Shown one piece after another: positions 45,463 through 56,675 of a stretch of DNA of 64,000 bases. Both the position numbers and the translations under genes were made by a program. This DNA is from Cristatella mucedo (taxonomy: Eukaryota > Bryozoa > Phylactolaemata > Cristatellidae), in assembly GCA_009760855.2 (NCBI GenBank), contig WPIO01000063.1, forward strand, positions 475,001-539,000, written 5' to 3'. The notes beneath the pieces are model-generated. The model did not search any database and was not told where the DNA came from. It worked only from the letters and a program-made list of their open reading frames with translations. Position 1 is the first letter of the stretch. The number at the start of each line of letters is the position of its first letter.

Positions 45463-46560
45463 GTAATAATAATAATAATAATAATAATGTACTTGATAAA
45501 GCGCCCACAGAGAACTTAATCTGTTTCTAGTCGCTTTACATTTGCTGCGAAGGAAAATGCAATTAAATGATACGTAAAATCATGCTTGAAAAACAAACAA
45601 AATAATTAACCTGGTTTGGGGTGACATGAGCAGGGTCAGCATGCAAAGTATGTAAGTAGTAAGCAGTTGATTAAGACCCTCCTTAGCCTGAGACGCTTAC
45701 GACAGACAGGCTTAGCAGCTGAGTGTCGATCTAATTGCAAGCACCTTATTTTCCTTACCACTAAACGAAGAAGCAATTAACGACAGTAAGCAAGGTGGGT
45801 TGATTCCAATGCTGGGTGTAATTTGGTGAATTATGTCCGTTTGACGAAGCTCGAACCTAAACAAGGTCTTCTACCTGAAAGTAGGGATACTTTACTGTGG
45901 ATACCTTATTGTGGAGTCGCAAGCAACTTGCTTACTAGGTTTGAATTTTCACCGTAAGAGTTTGGTTGGATTTGGCCTGCCACAAAATTTTCAGTGTCTT
46001 TAATGAGTAAGGCTTAATTGAGACACAGAGTTGAAGCTGCTCAGGTTTACTTGATTCACTTGCTTTCTTTGTTAGTTATCTACCTAAAGCCTTTTCAAAC
46101 GGAGCAGGGATATCACTTCTGGTCAACGACATATTTATTATGTTAGTTATGCAAAGCGGCAGCAGATCTATGCATCGAACAACAAATGCAGTGGGTATAG
46201 GGTTTATAGGACTACTAGTCTTAATCGATTGGGAAGTACTGCCTGGAAGTGAGGGGAAATCCTGTGGGGCTCTTATGGAGGGACATGAGCCAAGAGTAGC
46301 TGCTTCTACCTTAAGGGTCGATTATTTTATGTTGTTTATCTTGCTTAAAAAGAAGCTAGAAAAGCGGTCAACTAGATTGCTGCTTGGCTCACTAGGTAAT
46401 GAGCGAATCTTGGCGCTTTTGAATAAATTGTTGATCATGGATATCAGCACTTTTGCATTGTGCATGTGTAGTTCAACAATACTTGATAGTAGCTAGACTT
46501 AGCCTTACATAGGATGTATTTGTGTAAACCACGGTAGTTCCTTCGAGCATATCTATGGAT
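45463..46560 (-). pseudogene. LINE family A tail joined to RT fragments
   Basis: A long uninterrupted AAT tract (45,463-45,489) and about 170 bases of 3'UTR are joined at about 45,665 to diverged C-terminal/post-palm RT (45,690-45,900) and then the RT N-terminal region (45,960-46,490), the same arrangement as 36,500-37,250. Read on the minus strand, that part carries CMDLLPLCITNIINMSLT-type sequence. The 118-codon plus frame (46,140-46,496) is its antisense shadow. The palm is missing. Confidence 0.65.
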
Positions 46561-46754
46561 AAGTAGTTCTGACGTTCTTTAGGCTTCCCTAAGCTTGAGT
46601 TTTTATGCTAAGCCATTCTACTGGCAGGATGTAAACCATGGGGCGTCTGAGCGATGGTGAACGGCAGCCTTAATAAGATATGAAAACAAGTCGAGCTTGC
46701 AAGCCTTTTTCGTGCTGTAGCGTTTTACCAATGATAACAGGTCGGAAGAGGGTT

Positions 46755-49345
46755 TATAATAACATAACAATGCTCTCGATAACCCACCCTGAGAGAACTC
46801 AATCTCTCTGAGTGCTTTACATTTGCTGCAAAGGGAAATGCAACTGAATGGTGAGTAATATAATGTTCGATAAACAAACAAGATTAATACCATGGTTAGG
46901 GGTGACATACACTGGGTCAGCATGCAAATGTGGTTAGTGACAGCATGCTCAGTGTCGGCACGCATAAGCACATGAAGAACGAATCAGAGGGACCCACTAA
47001 ATGCTGTCCTAAATAGGTGTGTTTGAAGTTCTTTTTAAATGTGGTCAAGTCAGGGGATATTCTGACACAGGTCGGGAGGGAGTTCCAGGCTTTGAATGTA
47101 TACGAACTAAATGCACATGCTCTGCAAAGGATTTGAGGTTTGTACGAGGTATTTGTGGACTGTTGGATTCCTAAAAGCGGGCGGTACGATGCTCGGCCTG
47201 ATGGGGGATTATATCTGAGAGATAGGCTGGAGCCGTAGAATGAAATGACCTGAAAGTGAGCGATAAAACCTTGAATTTAATCCGTTGATTGACTAGTAGC
47301 CAGTGGAGGTCGGCGAGAAGCAGTGTAATGTGGCAACTGTGAAGCTCACGATAGGCAAGCCTAGCTGTGGTGTTTTGCACCAGCTACAATCGCCTGATTG
47401 CACATGCTGGTAAGCCGGCAATCAGCGAGTTGCAGAAGTTAAGACGGGATGTCACAAATGCATGGACCAACTTGGACGTTGTATCCTTATGTAAACAAGG
47501 CCAAATATTAGCAATGAAGCTGAAAATAGGCAGATTTGACTGCGGACCTGATATGGTTGTCTAACGAGAGGCCGTTGTGGCATTTGACACCTAGATTTCG
47601 AGCTGATTCAACAGGAATGTGCTGGCAGAGCCAATTTTGAGCGTCAGCCTTTCTAATTTGTGAATCACACTGATTGTGCCCACATCTAGTAAGTTAGTTG
47701 ATTCATCGTTTAGTTTTAGAAAATTTGCTGCCATCCATGTTCGGATGTCATCAATGCATGAAGCAAGTGAGTTTAGAGAATTTGAGGTGCTCGATGGCTG
47801 GGAGGGATTAAAGCAAAGGTATAACTGAGTGTCGTCTTGATTGAAGTGAAAGCCTAGATTGTGCTTGGCAATCACATCAGCAAGAGGGAGAATATAAACC
47901 GTGAAAAGAACCGGACCTAGCACAGAGCCCTGAGGCACCCCATATTTCAGAGGTACCTCAGATGATCTGTGTACATTCACGTCAATACTCTGGAGTCTCC
48001 CACTGAGATAGGACCTGAACCACTGCAGAGCCGTGCCAGTGATGCCCAGGCGAGATGAGAGGCGCTCTAGAAGAACATTGTGATCGATGGTATCAAAAGC
48101 TGCCGAAAGATTGAACAAACAAGCAGACACTCTACCCATATCTGCATTCCTAAGATAATCGTGGTTTACTCTAAGCAATGCTGACTCTGAGGAGTGATTC
48201 GCTCCAACGCCGGACTGAAACTTATTAGCAAGGTGTGAGGTTTCGATATATGAGTACAGCTGGTCCGCCACGACTCGTTCCACTGTCTTTGTAGGAATGG
48301 TGGAAGGGATACTGGGCAGTAGTTGCTTGAGTTATCTTGGTCTAATGTCGCTTTCTTGCGAAGTGGCCTGACTACAGCTTTTTTAAAGGTGCTGGGACAT
48401 GACCTGTGGCTAATGACATGTTAATGATGTTAGCTATGCATGGCAGCAGCAGATCAACGCAACGTAGGAGCAGGACAGTTGGCATAGAGTCCAGAGAACT
48501 TGTCGTCTTCTTTGATTGGGATACGAACTTCAGGACTAGATCGCTAGTGACCTGCTTAAATATAGACATTGAGGTGCAGCCAGAAATCAGGGAACAGCAT
48601 TCTAGTAGGGATGTTGTCATCGGTGGGATGCATTCCGTGATCTTGTCTATCTTCTGCACAAAGAATCGAGAGAAGGAATTGGCTAGATCATCGCAAGGAT
48701 CATCAGGTAAGGAGCTAATCTGTAAGTGGTAGAGGAGATGGTTTATCGTCGACATCAGCATATTTAGATTGTGCATCTGTGATTCAACAATGTTTCTTCA
48801 GAAGCTAGACGGCATTTGCCAGGATTGATTGGTACGACCTACAGTAGTCTTCGCATGCCTGTCGATTTACAGTCAGTCCAGATAGTGTGTATGGTTTTTC
48901 AAGCTTTCGCTTAGTAGACCTGGCTAGTGTAATGTCTGCGGTAAACCATAGGCAATCTGGACGGGGCGCACAGTGCGCTTAGTCAGAGTTGCAAACTCGT
49001 CGAGCATGTCAGCTAGTGTTGTGTTGTAGCTATCTACTAATGATGACAGATCGGAGGGAGGACTGAGCAGCAGAGGTGAAGCAGATATTCTTGCACGGAC
49101 AGCATCGATGTCAAGAGTCTTGAGGTTTTGCGATTCACAAGTTACTTTAGAGGACGAGGTGGGCACACACTGTAGATGGAATGACATCTGCATGTGGTCA
49201 CATAAGCATGATTTGGGAATAATTGGTGATGGCAAAGTGCAGTTGTATGAGAACATCTGGTCGTGTGTGTGACCCTTATTGTGATTAGGGCCATTCACAT
49301 CAGCTGCAACAGACAATGAGTCAGTCAATGCACAAAATTTAGTGC
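46755..49345 (-). pseudogene. L2-like LINE family A, most complete copy
   Basis: Minus strand. From the 3' end: tail at 46,755-46,772, 3'UTR, C-terminal blocks (47,380-47,171: NTTARLAYRELHSCHITLLLADLHWLLVNQRI), then a 230-codon RT frame (48,283-47,591) reading [108 protein letters not shown]. The palm YVDD is NQDD here, both aspartates kept. The RT N-terminus is at 48,776-48,372 (CDDLANSFSRFFVQKIDKI, SSLDSMPTVLLLRC, CIANIINMSLATGHVPAPLKK). The late endonuclease and linker are at 49,328-48,924 (NHNKGHTHDQMFSYN, CLCDHMQMSFHL, SSLVDSYNTTLADMLDEFATLTKRTVRPVQ). The early endonuclease and 5'UTR are absent. Three frames are involved, so it is dead, but it gives the family order endonuclease-linker-RT-tail. 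Confidence 0.88.
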
Positions 49346-49608
49346 TGAAAGCGTTGAGCTGACAGGGATATTAAGGTAATTTTTTGACGGACAGTATTGA
49401 TGTCACGACTCTTAAGGCCTTGCGAATCATACGTAACGTTACATCCTAAGGAGGGCACATACTGTTGACCGAATGAGATCTGCAGATGACCAGATCATCG
49501 GACTTTGGTAGCAACAGGTGACAATGACACAGTTTTACGAAAACGAATTATCAAGTGTCTGATCCTGGACTTTATTTGGGTCATGCACATGAGCCACAAG
49601 AGAAAGTC
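49346..49608 (-). pseudogene. Second degenerate endonuclease/linker fragment
   Basis: 49,380-49,605 repeats the late-endonuclease block of the preceding element (GATGTCACGACTCTTAAGGC, CTGTTGACCGAATGAGATCT, GATGACCAGATCATCGG) in the same orientation but more diverged, including the equivalent of the DHMQMSF part. It may be a leftover of an older copy into which the neighbour inserted. Confidence 0.55.
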
Positions 49609-50771
49609 ATAATAATATAAATAATAATGCACTTGATAAAGCGAGCTTAGAGAACAACTCAATCTCTGTCTAGGCGCTTTACATTTGCTGCAAAGGAAAA
49701 CGCGATTGAATGGTGAGTAATATCATGCTTAATAAACAACATAAATAACATGGTTAGGGGTGACATGCACAGGGACAGCATAGCTGCAGACAAGAATAGC
49801 TGCATAGGTTTGCATTAACTGTAATTGCCTAATTGTGCATGTTGGAAGGCCAGCCAGCAGAAAGCTCCAGAAGCCAAGACGGAATGTCACAAATACATGG
49901 ACTAACTTAGACGTGGTATCCTTATCTAAGAGCCCGGATTTAAGCATTTTTATCTATCTGAAAGTTTTCAGGCTGGATTGTGGAGAGGATGTGGTCGTCT
50001 AACGAGAGGCCACTTTGGATCACGACACCCACTAGAATTCGAGCCGATTCAACGGGAGATATGCTGGCAGAACAAATTTTGAGCGTTAGCCTTTCTAAGT
50101 TCTGAATCGCACTGAGTTTTCCATCAGCTATTAAGTTAGTGTCACCATCGTTTAGTTTCATAAAATGTGCTGCCATCCATGTGAGGACGTCATCAATACA
50201 TGCAGCAAGTGAGTTGAGAGAATTCGAGGTGTTCGAAGGCTGTGAGGGATAGAAGCAAAGGTATGACTGGTGGTCGTCCACATAGAAGCAAAAGCCTAAA
50301 TTGGGCTTGGCAATCACATCGGCAAGAGGGAGAATATAAACCATGAAAAGAACTAAATCAATCACAAAGCCCTGAGGTACCAAATTTTCTAGAGGTTCCT
50401 TGGATGGTGTTTGTCAATTCACATCAATACTCTGGAGTCCGACTACGAGTGCACGAAAGTCAGGGCTTATTGCACAAGATCAGTTATTAAATTGATACTC
50501 AAAGTTAACTATAACAAATACAAGTTGGCTTCGTAGATGCAGCATTGAAATGAGATAGGAGAATTGTGTCATCAGGAAAGTCGCGGTACCTGGGCACTAT
50601 TTAACACTGCCACGATTGGCAGCTTCATTCCGGGTGAACGTTAAACAAGAGCTTCGGCAGACTGCTTTGAAAATGCTTATTAGCGATTGAAACTTGAGGG
50701 AGGAATCTGCGACAACTGCAACTTTACCCTGAGGTGTGATTGATCTAGAAGAAAGAAAGAATGGCAAACCT
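49609..50771 (-). pseudogene. Internally deleted LINE derivative, copy 2 (3' part)
   Basis: Tail at 49,609-49,628 and a short 3'UTR that jumps at about 49,780 into the C-terminal region, then post-palm RT and the palm frame 50,383-49,940 (VPQGFVIDLVLFMVYILPLADVIAKPNLGFCFYVDDHQSYLCFYPS, CIDDVLTWMAAHFMKLND), with the YVDD box intact. At about 50,430 it switches to endonuclease exactly as at 32,275 and continues to 50,771. The 3'UTR deletion is private to this copy. The 5' part continues at 51,054 after an insertion. Confidence 0.75.
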
Positions 50772-51053
50772 CTCGTTAGACGACCACATCCGCTCCACAA
50801 TCCAGCTCGCCACCCTGCGTTTTGTCCTTGATATGCTTATGCATGCTGACACTGTGCATGCTGCCACTAACCGCATTTGCATGCTGACCCTGTGTATGTC
50901 ACCCCGAACCATATTATTTATTTTGTTTGTTTTTCAACATGATTTTACTAACCATTCAATTACATTTCCCTCTGCAACAAATGTAAAGCGCCTAGAAAGA
51001 GATTAAGTTCTCTCAGGGCGCTTTATCAAGTGCATTATTATTATTATTATTAT
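50772..51053 (+). mobile_element. Young, internally deleted LINE family A insertion
   Basis: A 282-base insertion. It starts in post-palm RT (reading LSLDDHIRSTIQLA), jumps after about 45 bases to the 3'UTR (FVLDMLMHADTVHAATNRICMLTLCMSP frame) and ends with the family tail GGGCGCTTTATCAAGTGC plus (ATT)n. It is flanked by AAACCT on both sides (50,766-50,771 and 51,054-51,059). The paralogous site near 32,597 has a single copy of the flank and no insertion. Its 3'UTR is closer to the family consensus than most copies. Confidence 0.85.
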
Positions 51054-51059
51054 AAACCT

Positions 51060-51500
51060 GAAGAGGTTGTGTTAGTTACATACGGGCTGCTAGTCAATTT
51101 CAGACAGGTCTAGATGAAAGCAAACAGGTCTAGGTCATATATTATTAGGGATTTATGTCACAGTGCAGGATAATTATGGAGACAGACTTTACGATGATCC
51201 TCCGAGGAAAAAGCAGGTCTACGGATAACTTTATTACAAGCAATAGCTTAAGAAGTTTGAGGAGATCTGATAGAGCCGTTTAAGACCATGCAGTAAAAAA
51301 ACAACATGCTTGGCATAATCGGAGCCTGTTTCAGCTACATCGGCAGATCCGGGTAGACCGACTTTTGTTACTTAGCAATTCATCAACCCTCGCTCCGCCC
51401 CCCAGCAATCGCATCTAGGAATGCATTTTGAACTGCCATGGTGGAACAAAAACAAGCAGGCACACAATAGTAAACGGGCTGATAGCAAATATTCAGCGAA
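51060..51500 (-). repeat. LINE leader and 5'UTR (continuation of copy 2)
   Basis: Minus-strand 5'UTR resuming after the insertion, parallel to 32,600-33,050 (TACGGGCTGCTAGTCAATTT, CATCGGCAGATCCGGGTAGA, GCATCTAGGAATGCATTTTG). Confidence 0.7.
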
Positions 51501-51865
51501 AATAAAGCCACATGTGACGTGGCTTGCGAAGCCATGTAACGTTATGACTAGGCCGTGTTCAGTAAGCGTTTAGATATCTATAGGAACCGAGCTTCCTAGC
51601 CGTTTCGGTTACACGATACTCAGACGTATTTTAAACAGGTCGTAGCTGTGTCGGTTTCTGTAATTTATATTCGCAAGAGCTTGGATTGCCTGAATAGAAG
51701 CAAAGCTGCTTGGGCTTTACATTATTTTTGTACATGCTCTGATAAGAATAGTCATTATCCGCTATTACTTCAAAATCTATAAGCAGCGTTTGACGCCCTT
51801 AACCGTTATTTTACCAATGTCTAGTCGAAATCCATAGATTGTGTCTGTGTACAGCAGCTGAAAAT
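51500..51865 (+). repeat. Head-to-head module: spacer and RT fragment
   Basis: The spacer (GTGACGTGGCTTGCGAAGCC, TAGATATCTATAGGAACCGA, AACAGGTCGTAGCTGTGTCG) leads into RT reading KAAWALHYFCTCS, then NSHYPLLLQNL-AAFDALNRYFTNV (51,705-51,815). About 150 bases of the spacer present in other copies are missing at 51,697. No family B insertion. Confidence 0.65.
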
Positions 51866-54360
51866 AGTTCTGATGAGTACACTGGATCCATAGAACGAAG
51901 CGACATAAAAATGATTTCACAAATCTTGAAGTCAACATGCTAATGACTGGGAGGTAGTGCAGCAAGTAGGTTAGAATTGGTGTGGTAGTGGAAGCATTGC
52001 ACCCACGACAGACAGGCCAAGCTGCCCATTTTATCACTAACTGTCAGTGCCTGGTTACACCGGCCCGTAGACGACGAAGTACTGAAAGGCAGCAATTGAG
52101 GTGGGGTGATTCTAATACCGTGACCAATATGGTGAATTATTTAAGTTTAAGCGAGCCCGAAGTTAAGCAATATTGTTAAGCTGAAAGTACCAGTACTCCC
52201 GAATCTCCAATTTACCCAGGATTCAAACGATTGCAGTGCAGTCCTAGTTCTACCCCTGGCGAGATGGAAGGCGTTCGAGGAGCATGCTGGAGGTCTTCAT
52301 GATCATTTGTATCAAATGCAGACCAAAGATGGAGCAAATCTAGAAGATAGACTTACCAAAGTCTGCATTCCTGAGAGACTCGTTACACGCCTTATGTAAA
52401 GCTCACACTTGTGAGTGATTAGCTCAAACACCAGACTACAACTTGCTAGCTAGGTTCGAATTTTCAGTATACAACTCAGCTAGTCTGACACAACTTTTTC
52501 AAGTGAATTAGATTGAAACAGTAGAAGGAACACAGGGCGGAAGCTGCTACAGCTTATTTTAGTCTAGTGATGCTATCGTTTTTAGTGGCCTCACTATAGC
52601 CTTTTTCAAAGAGTCGAGGTCATCGCTTGAGGTCAGTGACACAATTATTATATTAGTTATGCATAGCAGCAGTAGCACTATGCACCGTCTAGCAAGGCAG
52701 TGGATTTAGGGTAAAGAGGACTAGTAGTCTTCTTTAATTGGAAGATTAGTTTCAGGACGAATTCACTCGTGTCCTTCCTGAACCTCCTCATTAAGAGGCC
52801 GTGCGAAATTGACAAAGAAGACCCTTAAGAGGTTATTAGTGAGGGACATGAGTCCGATGAGAATGCCTCAACCTTAGGGTTCGACTATGAATATATTTAT
52901 CTTGTAAAAAAATAAGGTAGATAAGAAATTAGCTAATATCACTCGGTCAGAGCCATCCTGGGAGTAGTCAAATGATCGGTGTATCGTAAACATAATCATG
53001 TTTGGATTTTACAATACGTGGCCCAGCATTATTTTATAGAAGTTTGATTAACCTGCTCAGGACATATTTGTATGATCTACAGTAGTCTCCATATGATTGT
53101 CAATAGACATGTAGTCCCGATGTTTCGTATGCTTTGCAAGGTTACGCTTTGTATATCTAGCTATTTAGCTTCGGTCGTTAACCACAGTCCTTCTGGGCGA
53201 GTGCACACAGTGGGCTTTACAATAGCCCTAAATTCGTCAATCATGTCAACTAGTGTCATATTATATCCATGTAACAATGACGACAGTTCAGAAGAGTGCT
53301 GGAACAGCAGAAGCGAAGAAGATACTCTTGCAGCGACAGTATCGATGTTAAGATTCTAATAACATTAGCTAACCGTGTGTGACTTTAGATGCGGAGGTAG
53401 CCACACACAGTAGACTGAAATGGATGTGTATGTGATCAGAGAAGCTGAATTTGATGAAAACAGGTGACGTTATTGTTCAGTTTAAAGTGACAGGTTGTCA
53501 ATTTTTTGACCGTGGATTTTACGAAGGTCACGCCTATGAGCCTCAATAAAAGGGAAATCAGACAGAGTACGAAAGTCAGGGCTTAAAGCACCAGATACAT
53601 TGACATAACGAATTTTGAAATCCACCTTGACGGGGAAGATCAATTTCGCAAGCACAGAATCGATATGAGATCGGAGAACTGTGATATCAAGAAGTTCACA
53701 GTATCTGGGCACAATAGACCGCTGCCACTATTTACAGCTTGTTCTCTGATGAACGCTAAACAAAAGATTCGATAGACTGCATTGAAGGGACTTAAAAATT
53801 TTTAAACTTGAGGAATGAACATGCGACTACGCCAACTCTACTGTGAGTCTTGACTGATCTAGAAATAACAAAGAGGAAAAACTATGCATGGTTTTGACTG
53901 TTAAATTCTTGGTGTTTGTCGATTTTAGCCCGGTGTCGGTCAAGGCGATCAGATGTAGGCCTTCCATCATTTCGTCATAAGTTATTTTGTATTTATTAGG
54001 CACTAAGAGACAATTGCAGAGGCAAGCATTACACTGGGCTTCCGAGATCGTAGCAGGTTTTCATACAACTAAATTAGAATGATTTGCCTCCTCAGTTGGG
54101 CGATATCTCGTAAGGTGGCTCGATGCTATGCTGGGAATAGCAAACGTGTGGGGTTTCCAGCAAAGCTTGTTACGGCTGAGGCAGCTGTTCGGAGTCGGCC
54201 GCCTTGTATTGATGAACAATTCCTGGACTCTAGCACCAGCAATCGCATTTATGAATGTATTTGAACTGCCATAGAGCAACGATGATATGCAGGTACGATA
54301 ATAACCAACACGCTGATTATAAACAGGTTTGACAATAAAAGCTTTAGGCAAACTGGTGAG
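51866..54360 (-). pseudogene. L2-like LINE with nearly all regions in order, palm deleted
   Basis: Minus strand, read from the 3' side: C-terminal and post-palm RT (51,870-52,187), a jump at 52,188 that removes the YVDD palm, the AAFDT region (52,230-52,340), RT N-terminus (52,480-53,000), linker (53,060-53,330), late endonuclease (53,712-53,482 reading IFPVKVDFKIRYVNVSGALSPDFRTLSDFPFIEAHRRDLRKIHGQKIDNLSL, the GDFNIH...FDLxxHVxxxTHxxGHTLD block), early endonuclease (53,730-53,960) and 5'UTR to 54,360. No tail was seen at its 3' side. It shows that endonuclease, linker, RT and the 5'UTR of the head-to-head module belong to one element. Confidence 0.75.
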
Positions 54361-54912
54361 GTAGACTGGGCTGCATCGAGACTAGGCCTAAGCATTTAGC
54401 GTTCGGATAGCCATAGGTACTCGGTTTCCCATGCACTACGGTATAACCATAAATGTATATTTCGTTAACTTTTCGAAGCTGTATCGATTGCTTTAACCAT
54501 TTTTTGCAAAAACTTGGATTTGCGGGAAAGATTTCGAAACGGACAAGAAAAATACTAGTGTTTAGTGTCGGCCGATGAGAATACCTGACCGTAGTCGGGG
54601 CAAACACCTTTTTCCCTTTGCAAAACTAGTGCAGCACTCGATGTCTCTAACAGAGTTTTAATCTACATTTTGAGCTATCAGTTTCTAGGAAACAATGCAG
54701 CTTAGGCATTACAGTGGTCTTTCCAAATGTGCTGATTAGGTTAGGGCTCATCAGCTGACACTCGAAGCCCTTTCAGCACCATTTGATGGCCTAGACAACA
54801 CTGTCCTTAAAGAACTTCCCTCCATCCTCTAGGTATCACTATTACACTTCTAAGCTGATTGATATGAATGCTAATCTTTGGCTGTGCCAATGAGGCTGTT
54901 AGATAGGCTGGT
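54361..54912 (+). pseudogene. Head-to-head module: spacer and RT fragment (type beta)
   Basis: Parallel to 38,560-39,068. 54,745-54,835 reads RAHQLTLEALSAPFDGLDNTVLKELPSIL. It ends in GAGGCTGTTAGATAGGCTGGTAATTTTTC with no LINE A insertion, the paralogous empty site for the insertions at 39,069 and 56,676. Confidence 0.7.
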
Positions 54913-55322
54913 AATTTTTCATGATAACTTAGATTCTATGTTTTCCAGAGATGGAAAATACTAGTAAGGATGATTCATTTGATTCAGCACCCTCAGACAG
55001 CTTAATCTCTTTGTAGACACTTGACATTTCCTGCAAACGAAGCTCGATCGAACGTGTAGAGGTAGCATGTTCAATAAACAAGAAGAGAAGCATATTTAGG
55101 GATGACATGCACATGGTCAGCACGCAAGTTAGGTTAGTAGCAGCATGCAGAGTATCAGCACTCACAAGCATACCAATGACGATTCACAGGGATCCACTAC
55201 GTGCTGTTAAACATTGATGCGGTTTAGCTTCATTTTAAATCAGGGCACGACGGAAGACGTCATGACACTCTTCGGGAGTCACTTTAAGGCTTTAGAACCG
55301 AACGAACTAAAGAGTCAGGGAC
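54913..55322 (-). pseudogene. LINE subfamily 3' end
   Basis: Copy of 39,865-40,300: linker TTTTCATGATAACTTAG, tail region, 3'UTR and the start of the C-terminus, cut at about 55,315 by repeat R. Confidence 0.65.
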
Positions 55323-55324
55323 AG

Positions 55325-55755
55325 ATAACACATTTACTCTAACAATGACTAAGTTTGTGATACTGCACACGAGAATTGAATCGTTCAAAATTAAGCAAAC
55401 TCGGCCATCGTTTTACGTATATTTAAAAGCCTTTATTGAAATCAGAGGTCCTCGCAAACGATCACCCAGTGAGACCTTTTTGAAAAAGATATCGCCACGC
55501 AAACGTCTTTTTGAAGTGAATCACATGAATACTTCCAAAATAACTTGTTTTTCATTTTAGTGGCTTCATTGTACCAAAGCTGCTCTCCCCAGTGCTATCA
55601 ACGGCTTGCGAATATGAAACGATTACTGTAAAGTTCCTGACCTAGACATGCTACGTCTGCCAGTGGTGCCAGAGAATAAGGATCACGATATCCCCTTATT
55701 GCGACTCTCTTTTTCTCTTATCTCCTTCATGCCTGTCACTACGAATGCCCTAGTA
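55325..55755 (+). repeat. Dispersed non-coding repeat R, copy 3
   Basis: Same orientation as 37,705-38,130 (GACTAAGTTTGTGATACTGC, AAATCAGAGGTCCTCGCAAA, CAGAGAATAAGGATCACGAT). A hAT end begins immediately after GCCCTAGTA at 55,756. Confidence 0.7.
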
Positions 55756-56431
55756 CAGGGGTGTCCGATCTTTTTGCGGTGGGTGGCATCATTTCAAAAA
55801 TTTAAATGGTCAGGGGGCCACATGTAAATTGGCGTAGTTGACCCCATCAGAAAATAAGATCGTAATTTATTATGACTGTTACTATTACACTTAATAAATA
55901 AACCGCAATACAATAGTATTTTTAATATTATTATAATTAAAAATAATAAATATCAATATATTAATCGTGTGACCTGGAAAATAATTTGATAGATATTATG
56001 GCCAATCTTTTACTTTTGAATTTTTACTTTAATAACATGAAGACAGAAACTTATAAAACTTACAAAATTACATGACAAGGACTCACATAATATTTATGTC
56101 TCCGGATTAATTAAATGCCACAGGTATTCAATGTCTTCTGCACTGCAGGCATCAATGAGATATCTGGCATTGTTTCTGTTTGCATAAAAAGTCGGCATCT
56201 GCTGTACAGTGGATGTGGCAATTCTAAGGATTCCAGATAATTGTTCATCTGTGAGAACGGATCGAGTCATTGTTTTCACATTTTTCAGTCTGGCAAAAAG
56301 CTGCTCACAGCAATATGTGCTGCCAAAAAGTGCAATATACCTGCGAGCATGTTTGGCTAGGTTAGGAAAAGACTCTGATGAAACATACTGAGTGTAAAAG
56401 GTAGCAAGGTCATGATGATCATAAGCAGTTT
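55756..56431 (-). pseudogene. hAT transposon fragment, transposase C-terminus and 3' end
   Basis: Starts with a hAT-type terminus CAGGGGTGTCCGATCTTTTT, followed by GTCAGGGGGCCACATG. The minus frame reads DLATFYTQYVSSESFPNLAKHARRYIALFGSTYCCEQLFARLKNVKT, SVLTDEQLSGILRIATS, which is the hAT C-terminal dimerisation region (the FGSTYxCEQLFSxMKxxK and LTDEHLxxxLRxA blocks). The first ~20 residues of the open frame come from neighbouring LINE sequence. It is truncated at about 56,431 with no second terminus. It is a different hAT family from the one at 58,191, since terminus and dimerisation blocks differ. Confidence 0.8.
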
Positions 56432-56675
56432 TTAAATTGCATTTTGAGCTATCCGTTTCCCGGAAACAATGCTGCTTAGGCATTACAGTGGTCTTTTCAA
56501 ATGTGCTGATTAGGTTAGGGCTTATCAGCTGATGCTCGAAGATCTGTCAGCATCATTTGATGGCCTTGACCACCACATCCTTAAAGAACTTCTCTCTATC
56601 CTCTAAGTATCACTATTACACTTCAAAGCTGAGAGATATACGGTCTCATCTTTCGCTGTGCAAGTGAGGCTGTTA
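56432..56675 (+). repeat. RT fragment of the head-to-head module (type beta, second copy)
   Basis: Parallel to 38,840-39,068 and 54,660-54,900 (GCTTAGGCATTACAGTGGTC, GATGCTCGAAGATCTGTCAG, TTTGATGGCCTTGACCACCA). It starts abruptly at the hAT breakpoint and ends at a LINE A insertion. Confidence 0.7.

Noticed and set aside
45300-45530. 76-codon frame with a poly-Asn run
   Set aside because: The Asn run is translation of the AAT tail of a LINE. The remainder has no recognisable feature.
46140-46496. 118-codon plus-strand open frame
   Set aside because: It is antisense to the minus-strand LINE RT N-terminal region. The same antisense frame appears weakly at 36,839-37,141 and reverses at 29,463-29,693, which fits LINE copies and not a host gene.
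47591-48283. 230-codon RT frame as a domesticated host gene
   Set aside because: It is flanked in order by the rest of the LINE in other reading frames and by the family tail. No sign of separate regulation or an intact full protein.
50597-50800. Minus-strand 67-codon frame crossing 50,772
   Set aside because: It runs across the border of the LINE insertion at 50,772, so it is an accidental joining of two elements. The endonuclease content is covered by the derivative element.
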